DNA of 64,000 bases from contig OX578133.1 of assembly GCA_951213105.1 (NCBI GenBank), positions 137,621,203 to 137,685,202 of the forward strand, written 5' to 3'. A program made the translations under genes and the position numbers. Origin of the DNA: Amaurobius ferox (taxonomy: Eukaryota; Arthropoda; Arachnida; Araneae; Amaurobiidae). Under the pieces are notes generated by a model. It was not told the DNA's origin. It saw only the letters and a program-made list of their open reading frames with translations, and did not search any database. Position 1 is the first letter of the stretch. The number at the start of each line of letters is the position of its first letter. Shown here piece by piece: positions 1 through 12,919 of this stretch.

Positions 1-65
1 GATCAGTATTTCTACAAAGAGTATTGAAGCTGACAAAATCCTCACTTTATGGTTAAAAAAAACTC

Positions 66-413
66 TGCGCCAAGTACAAAAAGCAAAAGCCTACTTCCAA
101 AAAAAGTTATGAAATCTCAAAATGGTTTACCTCAAGTTCTCGCAGTACCGGAACTGTAATTTCAGGCTAGGAGGCCCTGATAAACGATCCTAACATTCCA
201 CATAATCACAGGTAGTCCTTTGTAGTCGTAGTGAATTTTGTTAAATTGACCACGATTACAAAGGGCTGCGTGTGATTCGAAGAATGTTTAGGATCCTTCA
301 GCAGACTAACCTAGGCCTAAAAGTACAGCTCCGGTCCTGCGAGACCTCATCTCTAACCATTTTGAGATTTCATAACGATTTGGAAAGATGCTTTTGCTTT
401 TTGTAGTTGGCGG
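66..413. mobile_element. Large palindromic foldback element
   Basis: Nearly the whole interval is one imperfect palindrome centred near position 240. The left arm (66 to about 237) reappears as its reverse complement in the right arm (about 246 to 413). The outer blocks contain CAAAAAGCAAAAGC and TTATGAAATCTCAAAATGG, and inner blocks around GATCCTAACATTC and CCTTTGTAGTCG also match across the centre. Arms of about 165 bp with almost no loop are typical of foldback elements or long-TIR MITEs. I see no coding capacity and no clear target duplication. An inverted duplication not caused by transposition is the alternative. Confidence 0.75.
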
Positions 414-1485
414 GAAATTGCTTCAGCATGACGAATTGGTATTGTGAAATGCTCATATTCGCACACATATGTGCTTACAAAAAAGAAAAAAGGAAGAAAC
501 CGTTCCTTTTTATAAAAACATCGATTCGTAATATTGGTGTATTTTTTTATGTTAGTAAATAGAACGCCCGTAATCAAATTTTCTAACCAAACTTAGTTAA
601 CCAAATAGTCAATTTCTTTATAGTATTACTAAAATTAACAATGTTAAGCAATTAATCCTATTATTCAAAATCTGATTAAGACTTTCAAAAGATGTGAGAA
701 ATTCCCCAACACGAAATCAATCACTTAATTTTCCGATAAAAGCCGAATAAATTAGATTTACAACATACTAAAAAGCATTTTCAATATTCTCAAAGCCTTA
801 CGAATCATTAGGAGAAGCCACTTGAGAAAAACCCATTAACATATTTTAGCCTAAATCGAATTACGCAATGCCCATTTATGTTCTAACAGAAGAAACAATT
901 TGATCTACTTATGCATATATAGTCCAATAGAAAGTTGAATGTAAATGAAATGTAATGGCATAAAGGCTCATTAAAATATACAAAAAATGAATATCCTAAA
1001 AATGAATCAAAGGATTATTATTTTCTCTGAATGCAACGATCAGAGATAATTTCATGCAATCTTTGTAAATAACTCGAAAATTCAGACGAAATAAAAATAG
1101 CGAAAAATTCATGCAAACGTTTGGGCTAATTCAGATGCTCGCAGATTGTGGGGATCCATTTAGATAAATAAATAAGACCATTTCTTCTTGTAATTTTCTT
1201 TTCATGCATAATGAAACTCGATGATATTCAAAGAAACAAAATTGTGTTTAATGTACAGGCTAGCCGTAAATAAGCTCACATATTTGATTAGGGAATGAGA
1301 GTTATTTCAACCCGGTTTCATTTATCGATACGAAAGGAATGGGGTTCAAACAACCAAAATCCTTATGCGTTGTCATGGAATCCATTACGCTCAGTGCTTG
1401 AATCGCTCAGGACTTCTCTACTTTCAATCTCCAAGAGATAAGTTGTGAGGCAGTTCAACTTCTATCCACGGCCTGATTACACACA
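414..1485. other. Unannotated AT-rich sequence
   Basis: I see no gene, RNA or ordered repeat here. It is AT-rich DNA with short ORFs that have no coding character, resembling intronic or intergenic background. Confidence 0.6.
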
Positions 1486-1817
1486 CAGGCCTCCGGAGTT
1501 TTAAGGGGCCCCTAAATTTTATATGCATTAAAAATGTAAGCAGAACTATTTTTTTAATTAATTTAAAACTGGTAATATTAGTTTTTATTTTAGATTTTAA
1601 AATATGTTAATAAATTTTAAAAATTATATATCTTTTAAAATCTTAATAAAAAATTTAGACGTTTTCAACATGTAGAAATGGACCTTCGTAGCTATGATCC
1701 TGACACCCCCACCCCTAATTTGTTATGTGTTGATGTTTTGCAAGTTTTACCATATGTGTATAGAGGTCCCGAAGTAAAACTAGGCCCTGGGCCCCAGTTT
1801 GACTTGATCCGGTCCTG
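1486..1817. mobile_element. Possible hAT-like MITE relic
   Basis: The left edge reads CAGGCCTCCGG followed by GGGGCCCC. The right edge, on the opposite strand, reads CAGGACCGGATCAAG followed by GGGGCCCAGGGCCTA. Termini of the CAGG(G)CCGGAT...GGGGCCC type are common in non-autonomous hAT elements. The interior is AT-rich and non-coding. The flanking 8-mers do not match, so the ends are provisional. Confidence 0.35.
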
Positions 1818-1899
1818 CATCTACCTCTTCAAATCAGCGATTCTCAAACTTTTTCATTTTCTTTCAGTAAAGCGCTCTATTTAGGTACAATTTAAGAAG

Positions 1900-2655
1900 G
1901 AGTGGATTGGTAAATTAATTAGGTTTCGGATTCTTAAATTTAGATTACGGACTACATTCCAGCACAACTGCACCTCTGAATTTATTCGTCACAGCATTAA
2001 AATACATTTTATTTAAGAGTCAATCTTGAAATTAAAAAAAAATATGTATTTTCGACTACTGCATGTATTTTGAATTGCAAAGCATGTTTGAACTATTTTT
2101 ATTTGTAAATATACTTAGTAACGCATCCTATTAAAATTAGTTTCTATTCCATCCTATTATTCACCAAAGTATCTTGGCATATAATTTGCTAAACACTTAT
2201 TCAATAAGCCGAGGAAGGATTAAAATACCAACCTTTTGATTTTCAGAGCAGCATGGCAGGGGGTGTAATATAGATTTTCACCATATGCCAATATTTTTAG
2301 TTATTGAATCAACACATACAAATGTCACCCGCAGAGTTTCACAAATGCAATGTATGCTCGTGCCCGAAACGGACACCTGTACTTCAAAGCTAGGTATCTA
2401 GACCGTGGAATCCTTTGAAGATCACATGCTTTGCTGAAAGGCGGCATTTTCGATTTCTAGAAAGGGAAATCAGCGCTTTTCAATTATTGCTTTAAAAGAT
2501 CAGATATTAAACGGGGCTTCGATGTAACAGATAGCCAAAGGAATGAATTTCTCCATTAGTGTGTGCCTTGGAAGTTGTTTTAAATCCCAGAAAGCAATCA
2601 AAGAAATAGAGTAGATGGGTTTCATATTTTAGAATATTGGAAGAAAGAGATTTAA
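1900..2655. other. Unannotated AT-rich sequence
   Basis: No supported gene or structured repeat is visible between the hAT-like relic and the first R2 repeat. Confidence 0.5.
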
Positions 2656-4140
2656 TTTTTACTTTCCTTATACACAGGGCATAATGTATAAGGAAAGTAT
2701 TGTAACGGGGTCTAAAATTCGAATTCGAGTTTTTGATGGGAGAGCACGTTTTAAGCACCTCTGAAAGCGAATCAAACGTTTTTGAGGTGATGTGTGTGTC
2801 AATGAGACTGTGGAGGCGATATCTCACAAACGAGCGATTCAAACGACATTTGATACAAAAATTACAATCCGTGAATACTGGAAGCCTATTTTTTTTAAAC
2901 GCAATCGAATGTTCAACACCTCCCCCACCCATACATTTTTAAGTGAAATTTTGACAAAGTCATTAAAAAATCAAAACCTTTAATAAAATTACGCAAATAG
3001 TAATTTTTTTATTTAATCTTATATTAGAAAACGATTGACATAAACTTTAGACCGCTAGAATGAACCGTTCTCGAGATATCGCACATTTTTAAAATAAATT
3101 TATCAAAAAATCCCATTAAATAAAAAAATATTAACTATTGTGAAATATTTCCACTTTTCATATGTAATATCATGCGATAAGTTTGGTGACATCATTCTCG
3201 TGAATCTAGCTCATTCCATTCATGAAAAAGATATTTTGGGTAATACTTTTATAGTTGGACCTCAATTGTCATTTATCTACTATAAGAATAACGTATTCCT
3301 TCATCCGTAGCACTTGGCGAGATTTTGGCGACTAATTTGGCGGAATGGCACCAATTTGGAGACAATTTAAATGTTGCCAAGTTAACGAAGATATCGCTAA
3401 ATTGATAAAAATGATGCTAAATCAATTAAAATGACGACTAATTGACGAAAATTTAATATCTCGGAAAGAATATAAGAATTTGTTAGAATAACAACCTATT
3501 TTTCCGTCCGTAACGTTTGGCAAAATTTTGGTGACGAATTTGTCGGAATATCTCCAACTTGCTGACTTTTTAAATGTTTCCATATTGACGCAAATGTCAC
3601 CCAATTGATAAAAATTCGCCAAATTGATGAAACCGACTCTAAATCAATGAAATGACGACTAATTGATGAAAGTTCAATACCTCAGAAATAACATAAGAGT
3701 AAAATATCAGAATAACCAACTTCTCCTTCCGTCCGTCAGTAACGGGACGACGCCAGCTTAGTAAGCGGGACGTTAGTCGAACATCGCCAACTTAGTTAGC
3801 GGTAGGTTAGTGGGACGTCGACAACTTAGCGACTATTTTAAATGTTGCCAAAGTGACAAAAATGTTGCCAAATTGATACAAATGACGCCAAATTGAAAGT
3901 AATGTTTCGCAAATTCTAATTTCCGTCATATGACGGGCATACCTTCTAGTATGTAAGATATGCTCTTCTCTCCATTTATCTGGAACACTTGGGGATGCAT
4001 TTGGCGAACTTGGCGATTAATCTAGCAAGGCATCGTCAACTTGACAATATTTCGCCCCAGATTGATGAAAATATCGTCAAAATTGCAAAAATGACACTAA
4101 ATTAATGAAAATGACGCCTAATTGATGAATTAATTAATAA
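2656..4140 (+). repeat. Dispersed repeat family R2, copy a, with expanded tandem array
   Basis: The copy opens with a hairpin: ACTTTCCTTATACA, a short spacer, then TGTATAAGGAAAGTATTG. About 600 bp after this hairpin is closely similar to the copy at 49861-50778, including the ACTGGAAGCCTATT and CAATCGAATGTTC stretches. From about 3305 the copy carries four degenerate units of roughly 200 bp, rich in GCCAAATTGATAAAAATGACG-like blocks; the other copy has only about one unit. The ORFs here are overlapping frames of the repeat and not genes. The 3' end signature seen in the other copies is not recognisable here. Confidence 0.7.
3305..4140 (+). repeat. Degenerate ~200-bp tandem array inside R2
   Basis: Four decayed units begin near 3305, 3512, 3735 and 3985. 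Each carries a TTGGCGA-type opening, a GTTGCCAA block, repeated AAATTGAT(A/G)AAAATGACG motifs and, in two of them, an AATATCTCGGAAAGAATA-like ending. Shorter sub-repeats of about 20 bp are nested inside. Divergence between units shows that the expansion is old. Confidence 0.6.
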
Positions 4141-5505
4141 AATATTTTACTATATGGACTTTATCGCTTATTGAGGTAGCTATCAATATCGATAATTGTT
4201 TATTTAGAGTAACGCGAAATATTAAGTTCGGTACTTTGAACAGGGTGCCTAGAGGCAGCCTGTTCAAAAATGGATATTTCGTGGTAAGTGGATATCTTGT
4301 TGTAAAAGTAGATATCTGTGGATATCTCGCTGCCCCGGGATATTGACCGAGCTACACCACATTAAATTGACAGATACTACAGGCCAGACTATTCCCTTTT
4401 CCCACGAATCTGTCTCGCCTTCAATCTAGTGTGAAATGGTTCCACTAGCACGCGTTTTCAGAGAACGTTTAGTTAGGACACATTTATGTAAAAATTTATG
4501 CAAATGTTACAATATTACTTAAGTGTATTATTTCTTAAGTGATTAAGGCATGTTAAAAATTGCCAATTATTTTATAATGTTTCCTTATTAATTAAGAGTC
4601 TTATTTACGTGCTTTTAAATTAATAAATATCGGCAAGTTTTTAGTTATTTAAAAGTGTCTCCATTTCGTTAAATATTTAATTACTTTATTTTATTGGTTA
4701 TTACGGTCTTGCGGGATGTGGGGCGAATATCACACGACAGAGGAGTAGACACGTTTTGGAATTCTTCCGAAGGTATGATAAATCCAATCAAACATCTAAA
4801 GAGGCTTGCAGGGAAGTGCAAACCATATAGGTTTTGCCAAATAGATAAAATATATATAGAATGGTCTGCCATCTAGAAACAGTTTAACAAATCCATTTTT
4901 TTTTCATCTATGTAAGTAAAAACCTTTTGTAAACTGCATGTATACAAGGTCACCATGCATAACATTGTCATTTTCAGATTTAGGATTAGATCTGTCTTTA
5001 CAACGGAATGTAAACAGTTGTACAATTATAAATTTTCTTGTTTATCAAGGAAAAAAACGTTGTAACATTCTGTATTGACAGTCTGGTTTTGCTTCCCAAA
5101 CCGGTTAATGAAGCCCAAATTTTGTCTTTTATGGCGTTAATTCGTCATTCTGTATTTTTAACTCTATTGTTAATATATATTGGGATGTATGCTGAACTCC
5201 TTCCCCTATTAGCTGATGTTAGAATTATTTTGTTACATTAAATATCTTTTCTCAATCCTTGACTTGTATATCTGTCAATTATGTATAGTGACGATTTGGT
5301 TCTTTAATGGAGCTGAATAAAGCTCTAAATAGAGAATATTTCATTTTGGTCACGCTGTAAATACGTTCGTTTATAATTTAGTACATGGAACAAAACATAC
5401 TTTGGTGCTCTCATTTTTAAAATATTTATAACTTGTAAATTAAAACAAAAAAAAATCAATCTAATGCTACCAATGCTAAAGCAAACAAGAAGATCGGGAC
5501 AACTT
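4141..5505. other. Unannotated AT-rich sequence
   Basis: No repeat or RNA structure stands out. One 67-codon ORF at 5038-5241 is hydrophobic and leucine-rich, but it has no recognisable domain and I do not call it. Confidence 0.5.
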
Positions 5506-5935
5506 CAAGACTTACCTCGCTAACCCAATGGGAATTCGACCTCTGAGCCAAACTATACACACTTTAAATTGTTTTTCTGCATTCACATCTACACAACATG
5601 TCTAAATAGTATACCACCCAATTTGGATCCAAGTCGCTTCAGCGATTTATAGATTACGAAAGGTCACCGTATTTGACAATATGCGCATTACTCCATCCAA
5701 ACTTAATCCATATCGTTTTGGCGCTTTTAAGGTTATGAAGGGATACCAATTTTCACAAAATCCTATTTTATAGCTAAATTATATACATTGGCTTTTAATT
5801 TTCTTCTGCGTTCACATCTAAAACTTGCACCAAAATTTGGTGCAAATAGCTACAGTGGCTTTCAAGATTACGAAGGGCCAACGATTTGACGCCTATCCAT
5901 CCACAGACTACTGTTCATTTTAGTATCAAGGGAAC
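5506..5935 (-). repeat. Degenerate tandem repeat family R7, minus orientation
   Basis: Three decayed units carry a GATTACGAAGG/GGTTATGAAGG block next to a 'TTGG..CAAAT..CTTCAGCG'-type block and a GTTCACATCTA block. Read on the minus strand they match the units at 27213-27630 (CGTAATCT..GAAGCGATTTG..GATATGAATGCAG). No coding capacity is evident. Confidence 0.5.
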
Positions 5936-7286
5936 GGACTGATAAACTTACCTGTAAACTTGACTGGTGTTAAAATTACGAACACCATACTTTATTGGTT
6001 AAAGTAGGGTGGGGTTTTATTGGTTAAAGTAAAAAGGTTACTTAATCCACCACAAAATCATGTCTATCAAGAAAATTAGTACAAGCCACAATCATTATAG
6101 CTATACTTTCTTCTATCTCTCACGAAAGCAAAAAACAAAAATAGCCCAATATAACTAATTCTGAATAAATATCTACCCAGCGCCAATCTTTTTCTTCTAC
6201 AATATTTTTATTACTGCTCAATTTCACAACTTATTTACTAACAATACAACATGAATAAAATATCATCGTTAAAGTAAAGTTCAGATTAAAACGTCAAACT
6301 CCAAAGTGTGGAAAGTTAAAATGGGGATATGGTTTCTATAAAATCAATACTCGTAAAAGTCCTAGAAAAATGCCTTAAAAATAATTTACTCTCTTCTGAA
6401 AAATCTCCCTAAGCAAAATATCAAAAAAATACTGTTCTTAAGCTATAAATTTTCTCTTTTGCAAGTGTTTTAAAAATAATCAGTGAAGGAAAACTGATTT
6501 CTGTGTAACTTCCGAGAATTGACATAATATTTATAAAGCATAGCCTTGGGAAATTTCTGTTAATAATGGAAAAGTTAAAAAATAGAAAAAGTACGATACT
6601 CCACAGGATATTTTATAGCGTTGTTCACGGAATGTTTAATATATTTTTCCCAAAAGAAAATTAAGAATGCAAAAATTGGAAGGCAGAAAGTTCTATCGCC
6701 TTTGATTGAAAACAAAATTTATATTGTAACAAGTAAAACTTCCTTTTCATTACAAAAGATGGTAATTATTATAAGTATTTTACACACAAATGCACGTCCA
6801 TAAAATGTTGTTGGCAAATGTTATTCATGAACAAATATGTTTGATGAAGTTTTGCAAAAACGTAAAAAAATTTAGTTTTTATCTATAATACTTATATGCA
6901 CAGGAAATTTATTAAAACGTTGATATATATATATTTATATTTTGTCTTTATTAATACTTCTATCAGACAGATAATTAATGGAACTTGTTAAGTGTAAAAA
7001 TATTTTAATGAATGTCAATAATGTGTCTTTAGCTTTTCCAAAATAATGTCAATGCATTTTGAAACGTTACTGACGTGTACAACATCATAAAGTTCAATTT
7101 ATGTTGGAGTGTAAAAAAAAGCGATAAATTATAGCAAAAGTTGTGTTTTGGTGTCAAATGTGTGTAAAAGAAATTTTAGATATATCTATGAAATTTCGAG
7201 GTGCCCCAAGTGATTAAAGTATTACTTGGGACTTTTATATTGCTTGTCATCAAATGTATATAGTTTTATTTATTTATATATACAAA
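5936..7286. other. Unannotated AT-rich sequence
   Basis: I see no gene or structured repeat in this stretch. Short ORFs such as that at 6621-6803 lack any recognisable motif. Confidence 0.5.
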
Positions 7287-7290
7287 AAAA

Positions 7291-7325
<35 letters not shown>

Positions 7326-7340
7326 AAGAGAGAGAGAAAG
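7287..7340. repeat. (AT)n-(AG)n compound microsatellite
   Basis: An AT dinucleotide run passes directly into an AG run with one-base interruptions. Confidence 0.95.
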
Positions 7341-7539
7341 TACAGCGACTAATAATGCATATCCTCCCAAGTTCGTTATTTAAATTATCAACTCAGTGTA
7401 TCAACTTCCACTGGATAACATCCAAGAAAACTTTCCCAATTATAGTGGCTAATATACCTATTTAAAAAAATAATAATATAAAATAATATATATGTGTTAT
7501 TTATTAATTATATAAAAATGAAAAATCAAAAAATTACAT

Positions 7540-7681
7540 ATACTATATATATACTATATATATATATATATATACTATATATTTATATATATACATATAT
7601 ACTATATATATATATATACATATATATACTATATATATACATATATACTATATATTTATATATATATATATATATACTATA

Positions 7682-7737
<56 letters not shown>
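7540..7737. repeat. Long (TA)n microsatellite with ACTATATAT interruptions
   Basis: About 200 bp of TA repeats are broken by recurring CTATATAT and CATATATAC variants, ending in a pure (TA)n run of roughly 50 bp. The tyrosine/isoleucine ORF across it is an artefact of the repeat. Confidence 0.95.
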
Positions 7738-7744
<7 letters not shown>

Positions 7745-10723
7745 TATAACAAATATAATAAGACTAATTTAAAACATGGACAGTGGCATACCCTGGTTCA
7801 AAAACAATACGGAGGAAAAAAAAGGTAAAATATCTAGCAAAAGGAAACCATTGCTACCATATAATGCCACTTGATCTTAATTTTAAATTATTAGGTAATA
7901 TTAATATAATACACATGGAATTATCAATTATCAACATTCAAGAGCGATACATACAAATCAAGTTCAAACATCAAAGGATTATCAAAATCTGGAGGCTCAA
8001 AATCTAAATATGACAATAAATAAAAAATAAAAGAAAAGATGCAATCTGAAAATATGAAATTGGATAGAATCTCTGTTGATCCAGCTTTTCAAGGATCTTT
8101 GCATCCACAGAGTTTCCAAATGTGTTTTGCTCAACGATACAGCCACATGGCCGAAACATCGTCAAAAGATCCGACACATTACCAGACAGAAACAAAAATG
8201 AAAATAGCAAATAATATTAGACAATTGGAAAGAAGAGGATGAGAGTGCATATAGCAAACATATCAGTAATCTATCCATCAATCCAGAAGGATGCAGATAG
8301 AAATTAAAACTCATACCTTTCTTTACTATTATTCATGACGCCTAATGTTTCGTTGCTCTAGCCTAGGAAGAATTTGGAAAGAATACTAGAGAGCGCCATC
8401 TGTTGTGAATTACAGGAAATACTCCAGAATAAGATATTCAATCAATAGACAATAGATATACAAATAGACATGTTTCAAACCCATGAATTAGAGATATAAA
8501 GGATGCTCTTATGCTGGACCCGGGCAAAACCGGGAAATTTGTTCTATTGTTAAAATAATTTTCAGTTTAAAACCTTAATAAAATAAATTATTTTACTCAA
8601 TTAAAAAAAATTGTCTATTTGTAATTTTTTTTTCCGAAAGCTTATATGTTCTTGTGAAAACCTTGTTGGGAATCGTTACATTATACTACGTATGGTAGGA
8701 AAGTAAATAATGTGGGAGAATTTAATTTAATTTCGCTATTCATATTTATATCAGTATTTATGGCTATGGGCAATTCCAATCAAAATAACCATAATCTCAT
8801 TTGGAAAATCCAAACATAAATTAATCCAAAGTTTCCTAAGTTTCTGTTCGAAAGCAACTGAAATCAATTTCCTTATTTATTATCCGCGCTAATCCTGGGA
8901 ATAATGTATTTCTGTGATATAGGTAAGAAAGTTTTCAGGAAACATGCATGTGGTTAACATCTACTCAATAGCTATGCATTATGCAACGCAGGATTCGCTA
9001 AAGCACGAATACAGTCATTTACAATACATATTAATGAATAAATATATCATATGTAATTTTACTTTTTTTCTCGTGAGATTTTATGCATAAACAATGCAAT
9101 TTTAATAAAATATAATTAATTAAATTAATTTGTTGTAAATGTAAACATCTCCACTATTATTAAGTAAATTAATATTACTTGTGAATATGTAAATTGTTAG
9201 TTTTAATTACTCTGAGCACTTTAGCTAAAGACCGGATTAGGTACCTAAAGAGTATTTAATAAAATTGTAATGATTAACAAATTATACTTTAAGACAGATT
9301 ATGCTTTAATATTTTCACGTATTTCATCAAAATTTGCATAAATATTCGGAACAGCAATGGTAATCTAGACTCTTTGAGAGGTTAGATTGCCGTTGCTATG
9401 CCTGGCAGATTTCTGCTAACAATACATACAGAAATTTACGAATTCGTGTGAAAATATCTCGCAAATACGCACTCATGCATCGGACGCAAAATAATTAAAA
9501 TAACATATATTAAAATAATTATTGAGACAGCCACTTGAATTTATTATCAATTTCATATTGTAAGGAAATTAGATCTTGTATAAAATTAAAAAAAATAAAA
9601 AAATTCACAAACGTAGAAATTTGAAAATTTTTCTTCCCTCTTCCTTGTCTGGCAAAAATACGTCTTCCAGAACGCCTAGCAGAAATGTGTGATTACTATT
9701 TTGAGACAGATAAAGTATGAATATGTTGATAAAGTGATTAATAAGAAAATACATTTATTAAAGCTATTTTTTAAAAATTACAGATATGACTTTCTTGCAT
9801 TTCAAATGCCTCAATTTTTATTCACAATACCTAATTTCTTCATAGTTTATCCTATTTAACCTTCAATTTGAAACACAATAAATATAAACTTCGTAAATAC
9901 AGCATACATACGAAAAATTAGTCTATTAAGTCCAAAAGCAAATAACAGCCGTCTATTTTAGGACCGACAAGAAGAGTGGTCTCACTTACTCAAGTAAAGT
10001 CGGCAACTGCGGATAGCACACGTGATTAAAGGTAGAAGAAATAACTTGCCAACGCCGTGAAAAGAAATGACAGTGAAAATATAGACCACCTAGCAGGAAA
10101 CAACAAAGTACAAAACCATAGTGGAAAGAAGAGAGGAAATAAAACGGTTCAGAAAATAGATAGCAGAACGAATAGAAACAGTAGAATAGAGAGAAAACTT
10201 AGAACAGTAACGATGGGAACCTGAGACATTTAAAACGACCGTGAAAATAAGTAGAAAAATTGGAAGCGATAAGGAAACGATTAGAAACAAACAGGAATTT
10301 TTTTATTTCAAATATAAAGGAACCAACAAGTTTCGGAGACCGTATGAATCAACTTTGTCAAAGAAAAATGAAGAAAAATGGAAAAAGGTAGACAAATAAA
10401 CAAAAAAAGGAGGAAACAACCGAAATGGAAAAAGCTATACCTCACATTTCCAAGCTGATGGGAAGAATGGATAATGATCGTTAACAAGGAAATTAGATTG
10501 AGAAAAATGATCTTTCAAGAAGGTCTAATTCAAAACTAGAATTAGGAGATAAATTATCTTAACTTCTTAAAAATTGAAAACACGATTAGAGCCTCAAGAA
10601 TGTTTAGCGTTTGAAGACTTGGATATCTTCAATTTAGAAATGTCAAGTGTTCCTTAATACGTAATTTCAGAGCTCAATTTATTTGAATTACATTCCCAAG
10701 ACCGTATGTGAATGAAATGTGCT
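7738..10723. other. Unannotated AT-rich sequence
   Basis: This is nearly 3 kb without a supported gene. Short ORFs at 7783-8007 and 8039-8242 look unremarkable. 10080-10480 is purine-rich but not ordered into repeats. Confidence 0.5.
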
Positions 10724-10736
10724 CCCCCCCCCCCCC
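10724..10736. repeat. Poly-C tract
   Basis: Thirteen consecutive C residues occur in otherwise AT-rich DNA. Confidence 0.9.
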
Positions 10737-10872
10737 GATCGATTCACAGAAATGAAATATTTAAGTGAAGCGAATTTAATTTTATTTAGAGGTTTGAATA
10801 CACACTTAAAAATGAAACGAGAAAAAATATAATAAATATCGTAACTAACAGAAGGGTAAAAAATAAAACGAT

Positions 10873-10901
10873 AATATATATATATATATATATATATATA
10901 A
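10873..10901. repeat. (TA)n microsatellite
   Basis: About fourteen uninterrupted TA units. Confidence 0.95.
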
Positions 10902-11310
10902 TACAAAGAAACCGCTCATTTCCTATTCAGTGCAAAAATAACCTTGACTGGTTAAACCTATTTCGCTTTTATTCGCTGGATCTCGTTGTTCTGCATGATC
11001 ACTCAAGTAGTGTCAGTGTCAAGACCATCAGTTTCGCTCTGATATTACATGACAAATTGCCTTGTAGTATGATTTTCACATGAATCAATATAATATGAAA
11101 TTGGGCAGGTTATTAATATGCCTAGAATTTCTTTCTTTATAGGAAGATTTGTATTAGAAATTCCTCTGCTTACAAAAACACTTTTTATTCAGTAATAAAT
11201 TTAAGTATTGCTTATTTCAGGATGTAATTTTAAAATGCATGATTCCATAAGTTCTAATGTAATTTCATTCAAATATATGTATGAAAAGGATAATGCCATA
11301 AAGATTATAT

Positions 11311-12312
11311 CAGTGGTTACTGAAGTGGGATCCATGGCAAATTCATGGGGTATAAGTATAATGCATAATAATTAATAAGTATAATAAACGTATATATTAC
11401 AACAAATAAAATGTTTTCTAAATCCTGTTTTTTTATTAACAGTTATTGAAAAGAAGTTTTATTAATATGAATTCAAACAGTTAAGTCGTAACGATATTTA
11501 ACAGTTTTCGTACATTACCTCACACGGAAAGCATTCATGTGTTTAACTCTATCTCTACCACCTATTTATACGGAACATTTTTCTCTTCGAGTATATACGG
11601 TATATCGCCAATGTTCGTGTTGGCGACAACTAGGAAAAACAGTCGTTAATCCATGGTCCCTATAACCGATAAGTACCGAATTTATACTTTATATTAATTT
11701 ATACTTTTGAATAAAATATTAGAATAGTATTCACTGCCCATTTCTATTTATTAATTGCTGTTAATAATAAAAGTACTAACATTTTTTTACATCTGGCGTA
11801 CTAGATGCAAAATACAAACAAAAGGTGTGTATATATTTTGTTAGGATTTCGTGTTAAAATGATTGTTTTCCATAAAAGTATTAACAAAACACAAGTTACA
11901 TTTTACTGTTTTATGATAGATTTTTATGTGATAATATTAAGAATAATAGATTTCACATTTTTTCCTTTCAAAAGTTTTATCAGACAACCCTCACCGGAGT
12001 GCTGATAATGTTCATTAATGCCAACTGAATTCCTTGCCACTATAAAAATTCTCCACTTCCAACAAAATTTCTCTTCCCAAGTAAAATTCCAGGTGGTTAA
12101 AGTTTAAGTATCCCTGCTTTAAATATGACACCATGTTAAACATTTAAACTGCATTATTTTAATAATGCATTACATTAAACCCTTAATTTTTTTACTCCAA
12201 CAATAAAGGTAGCAATTTGTACTTTTTTCACAATATTTTGAAAATTCTCGGAACCCCTATCACGGGCTCGCGGAACCCTAGAGTTCCGTGGTACCCTGGA
12301 TGGGAATCACTG
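11311..12312. mobile_element. Possible hAT-like non-autonomous element
   Basis: The left edge starts CAGTGGTTAC followed by GTGGGATCCATGGC. The right edge, on the opposite strand, starts CAGTGATTCCCATCC followed by GGTACCACGGAAC. CAGTG(G/A)TTC-type termini with a GGTACCNCGG block are common in hAT elements. The flanking 8-mers (GATTATAT and ACTTAAAT) agree at five of eight positions, which is compatible with an old target duplication but not proof. The interior is non-coding. Confidence 0.35.
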
Positions 12313-12548
12313 ACTTAAATGTTCAACTATTTCATTCTTTAATATTTAAATGCAATAATTTTCATTCTATCGAATGGCAGTATTTGTACGTCAAAATTTA
12401 CTCTCAAATATGTTATTTAAAATATTGTCAATATCTATATTTTTCAAGTTATTTAAATCTTATATTTTTTCTGTAGTAATTTTACTTGTAATCCATATCA
12501 CTTCAAATGTTCTTATTTTAGCCAAATTTAAATTTATGAGGAACCCTG

Positions 12549-12621
12549 CTTCCTCAACCAGGAATAGACCCTGGATCTTTGAACTGGCCAATCGACGGCT
12601 CTACCTTTGAGCTACTGGGAC
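12549..12621 (-). pseudogene. tRNA-like sequence (SINE head), tandem copy 1
   Basis: Read on the minus strand it has an A-box-like GTAGCTCAAAGGTAGAGC able to form a D-arm, and a B-box/T-arm block in which CCAGG and CCTGG can pair around a TTC loop. This copy lacks one base in the T-arm region. Flanking sequence is not an ordinary tRNA context, so I read it as the head of a tRNA-derived SINE and not a functional tRNA. Confidence 0.6.
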
Positions 12622-12695
12622 GAAATTGCAAGCTCTTATTGTGAAGTAGATCAAATGTTCTTATTTTAGCCAAATTTAAATTTATGAGGAACCCT

Positions 12696-12770
12696 GCTTC
12701 CTCAACCAGGAATAGAACCCTGGATCTTTGAACTGGCCAATCGACGGCTCTACCTTTGAGCTACTGGGAC
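12696..12770 (-). pseudogene. tRNA-like sequence (SINE head), tandem copy 2
   Basis: This is the same tRNA-like block as in the first unit but with the complete T-arm (CCAGGGTTCTATTCCTGG). D-arm pairing GCTC/GAGC is intact. It is part of the 149-bp tandem unit. Confidence 0.6.
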
Positions 12771-12844
12771 GAAATTGCAAGCTCTTATTGTGAAGTAGAT
12801 CAAATGTTCTTATTTTAGCCAAATTTAAATTTATGAGGAACCCT

Positions 12845-12919
12845 GCTTCCTCAACCAGGAATAGAACCCTGGATCTTTGAACTGGCCAATCGACGGCTCT
12901 ACCTTTGAGCTACTGGGAG
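12845..12919 (-). pseudogene. tRNA-like sequence (SINE head), tandem copy 3
   Basis: Third tandem copy, identical through D-arm and T-arm to copy 2. It carries a substitution just outside the A-box side (GGGAGG versus GGGACG on the plus strand). Confidence 0.6.

Noticed and set aside
7494..7772. 92-codon Tyr/Ile-rich ORF
   Set aside because: It is a translation of a (TA)n microsatellite.
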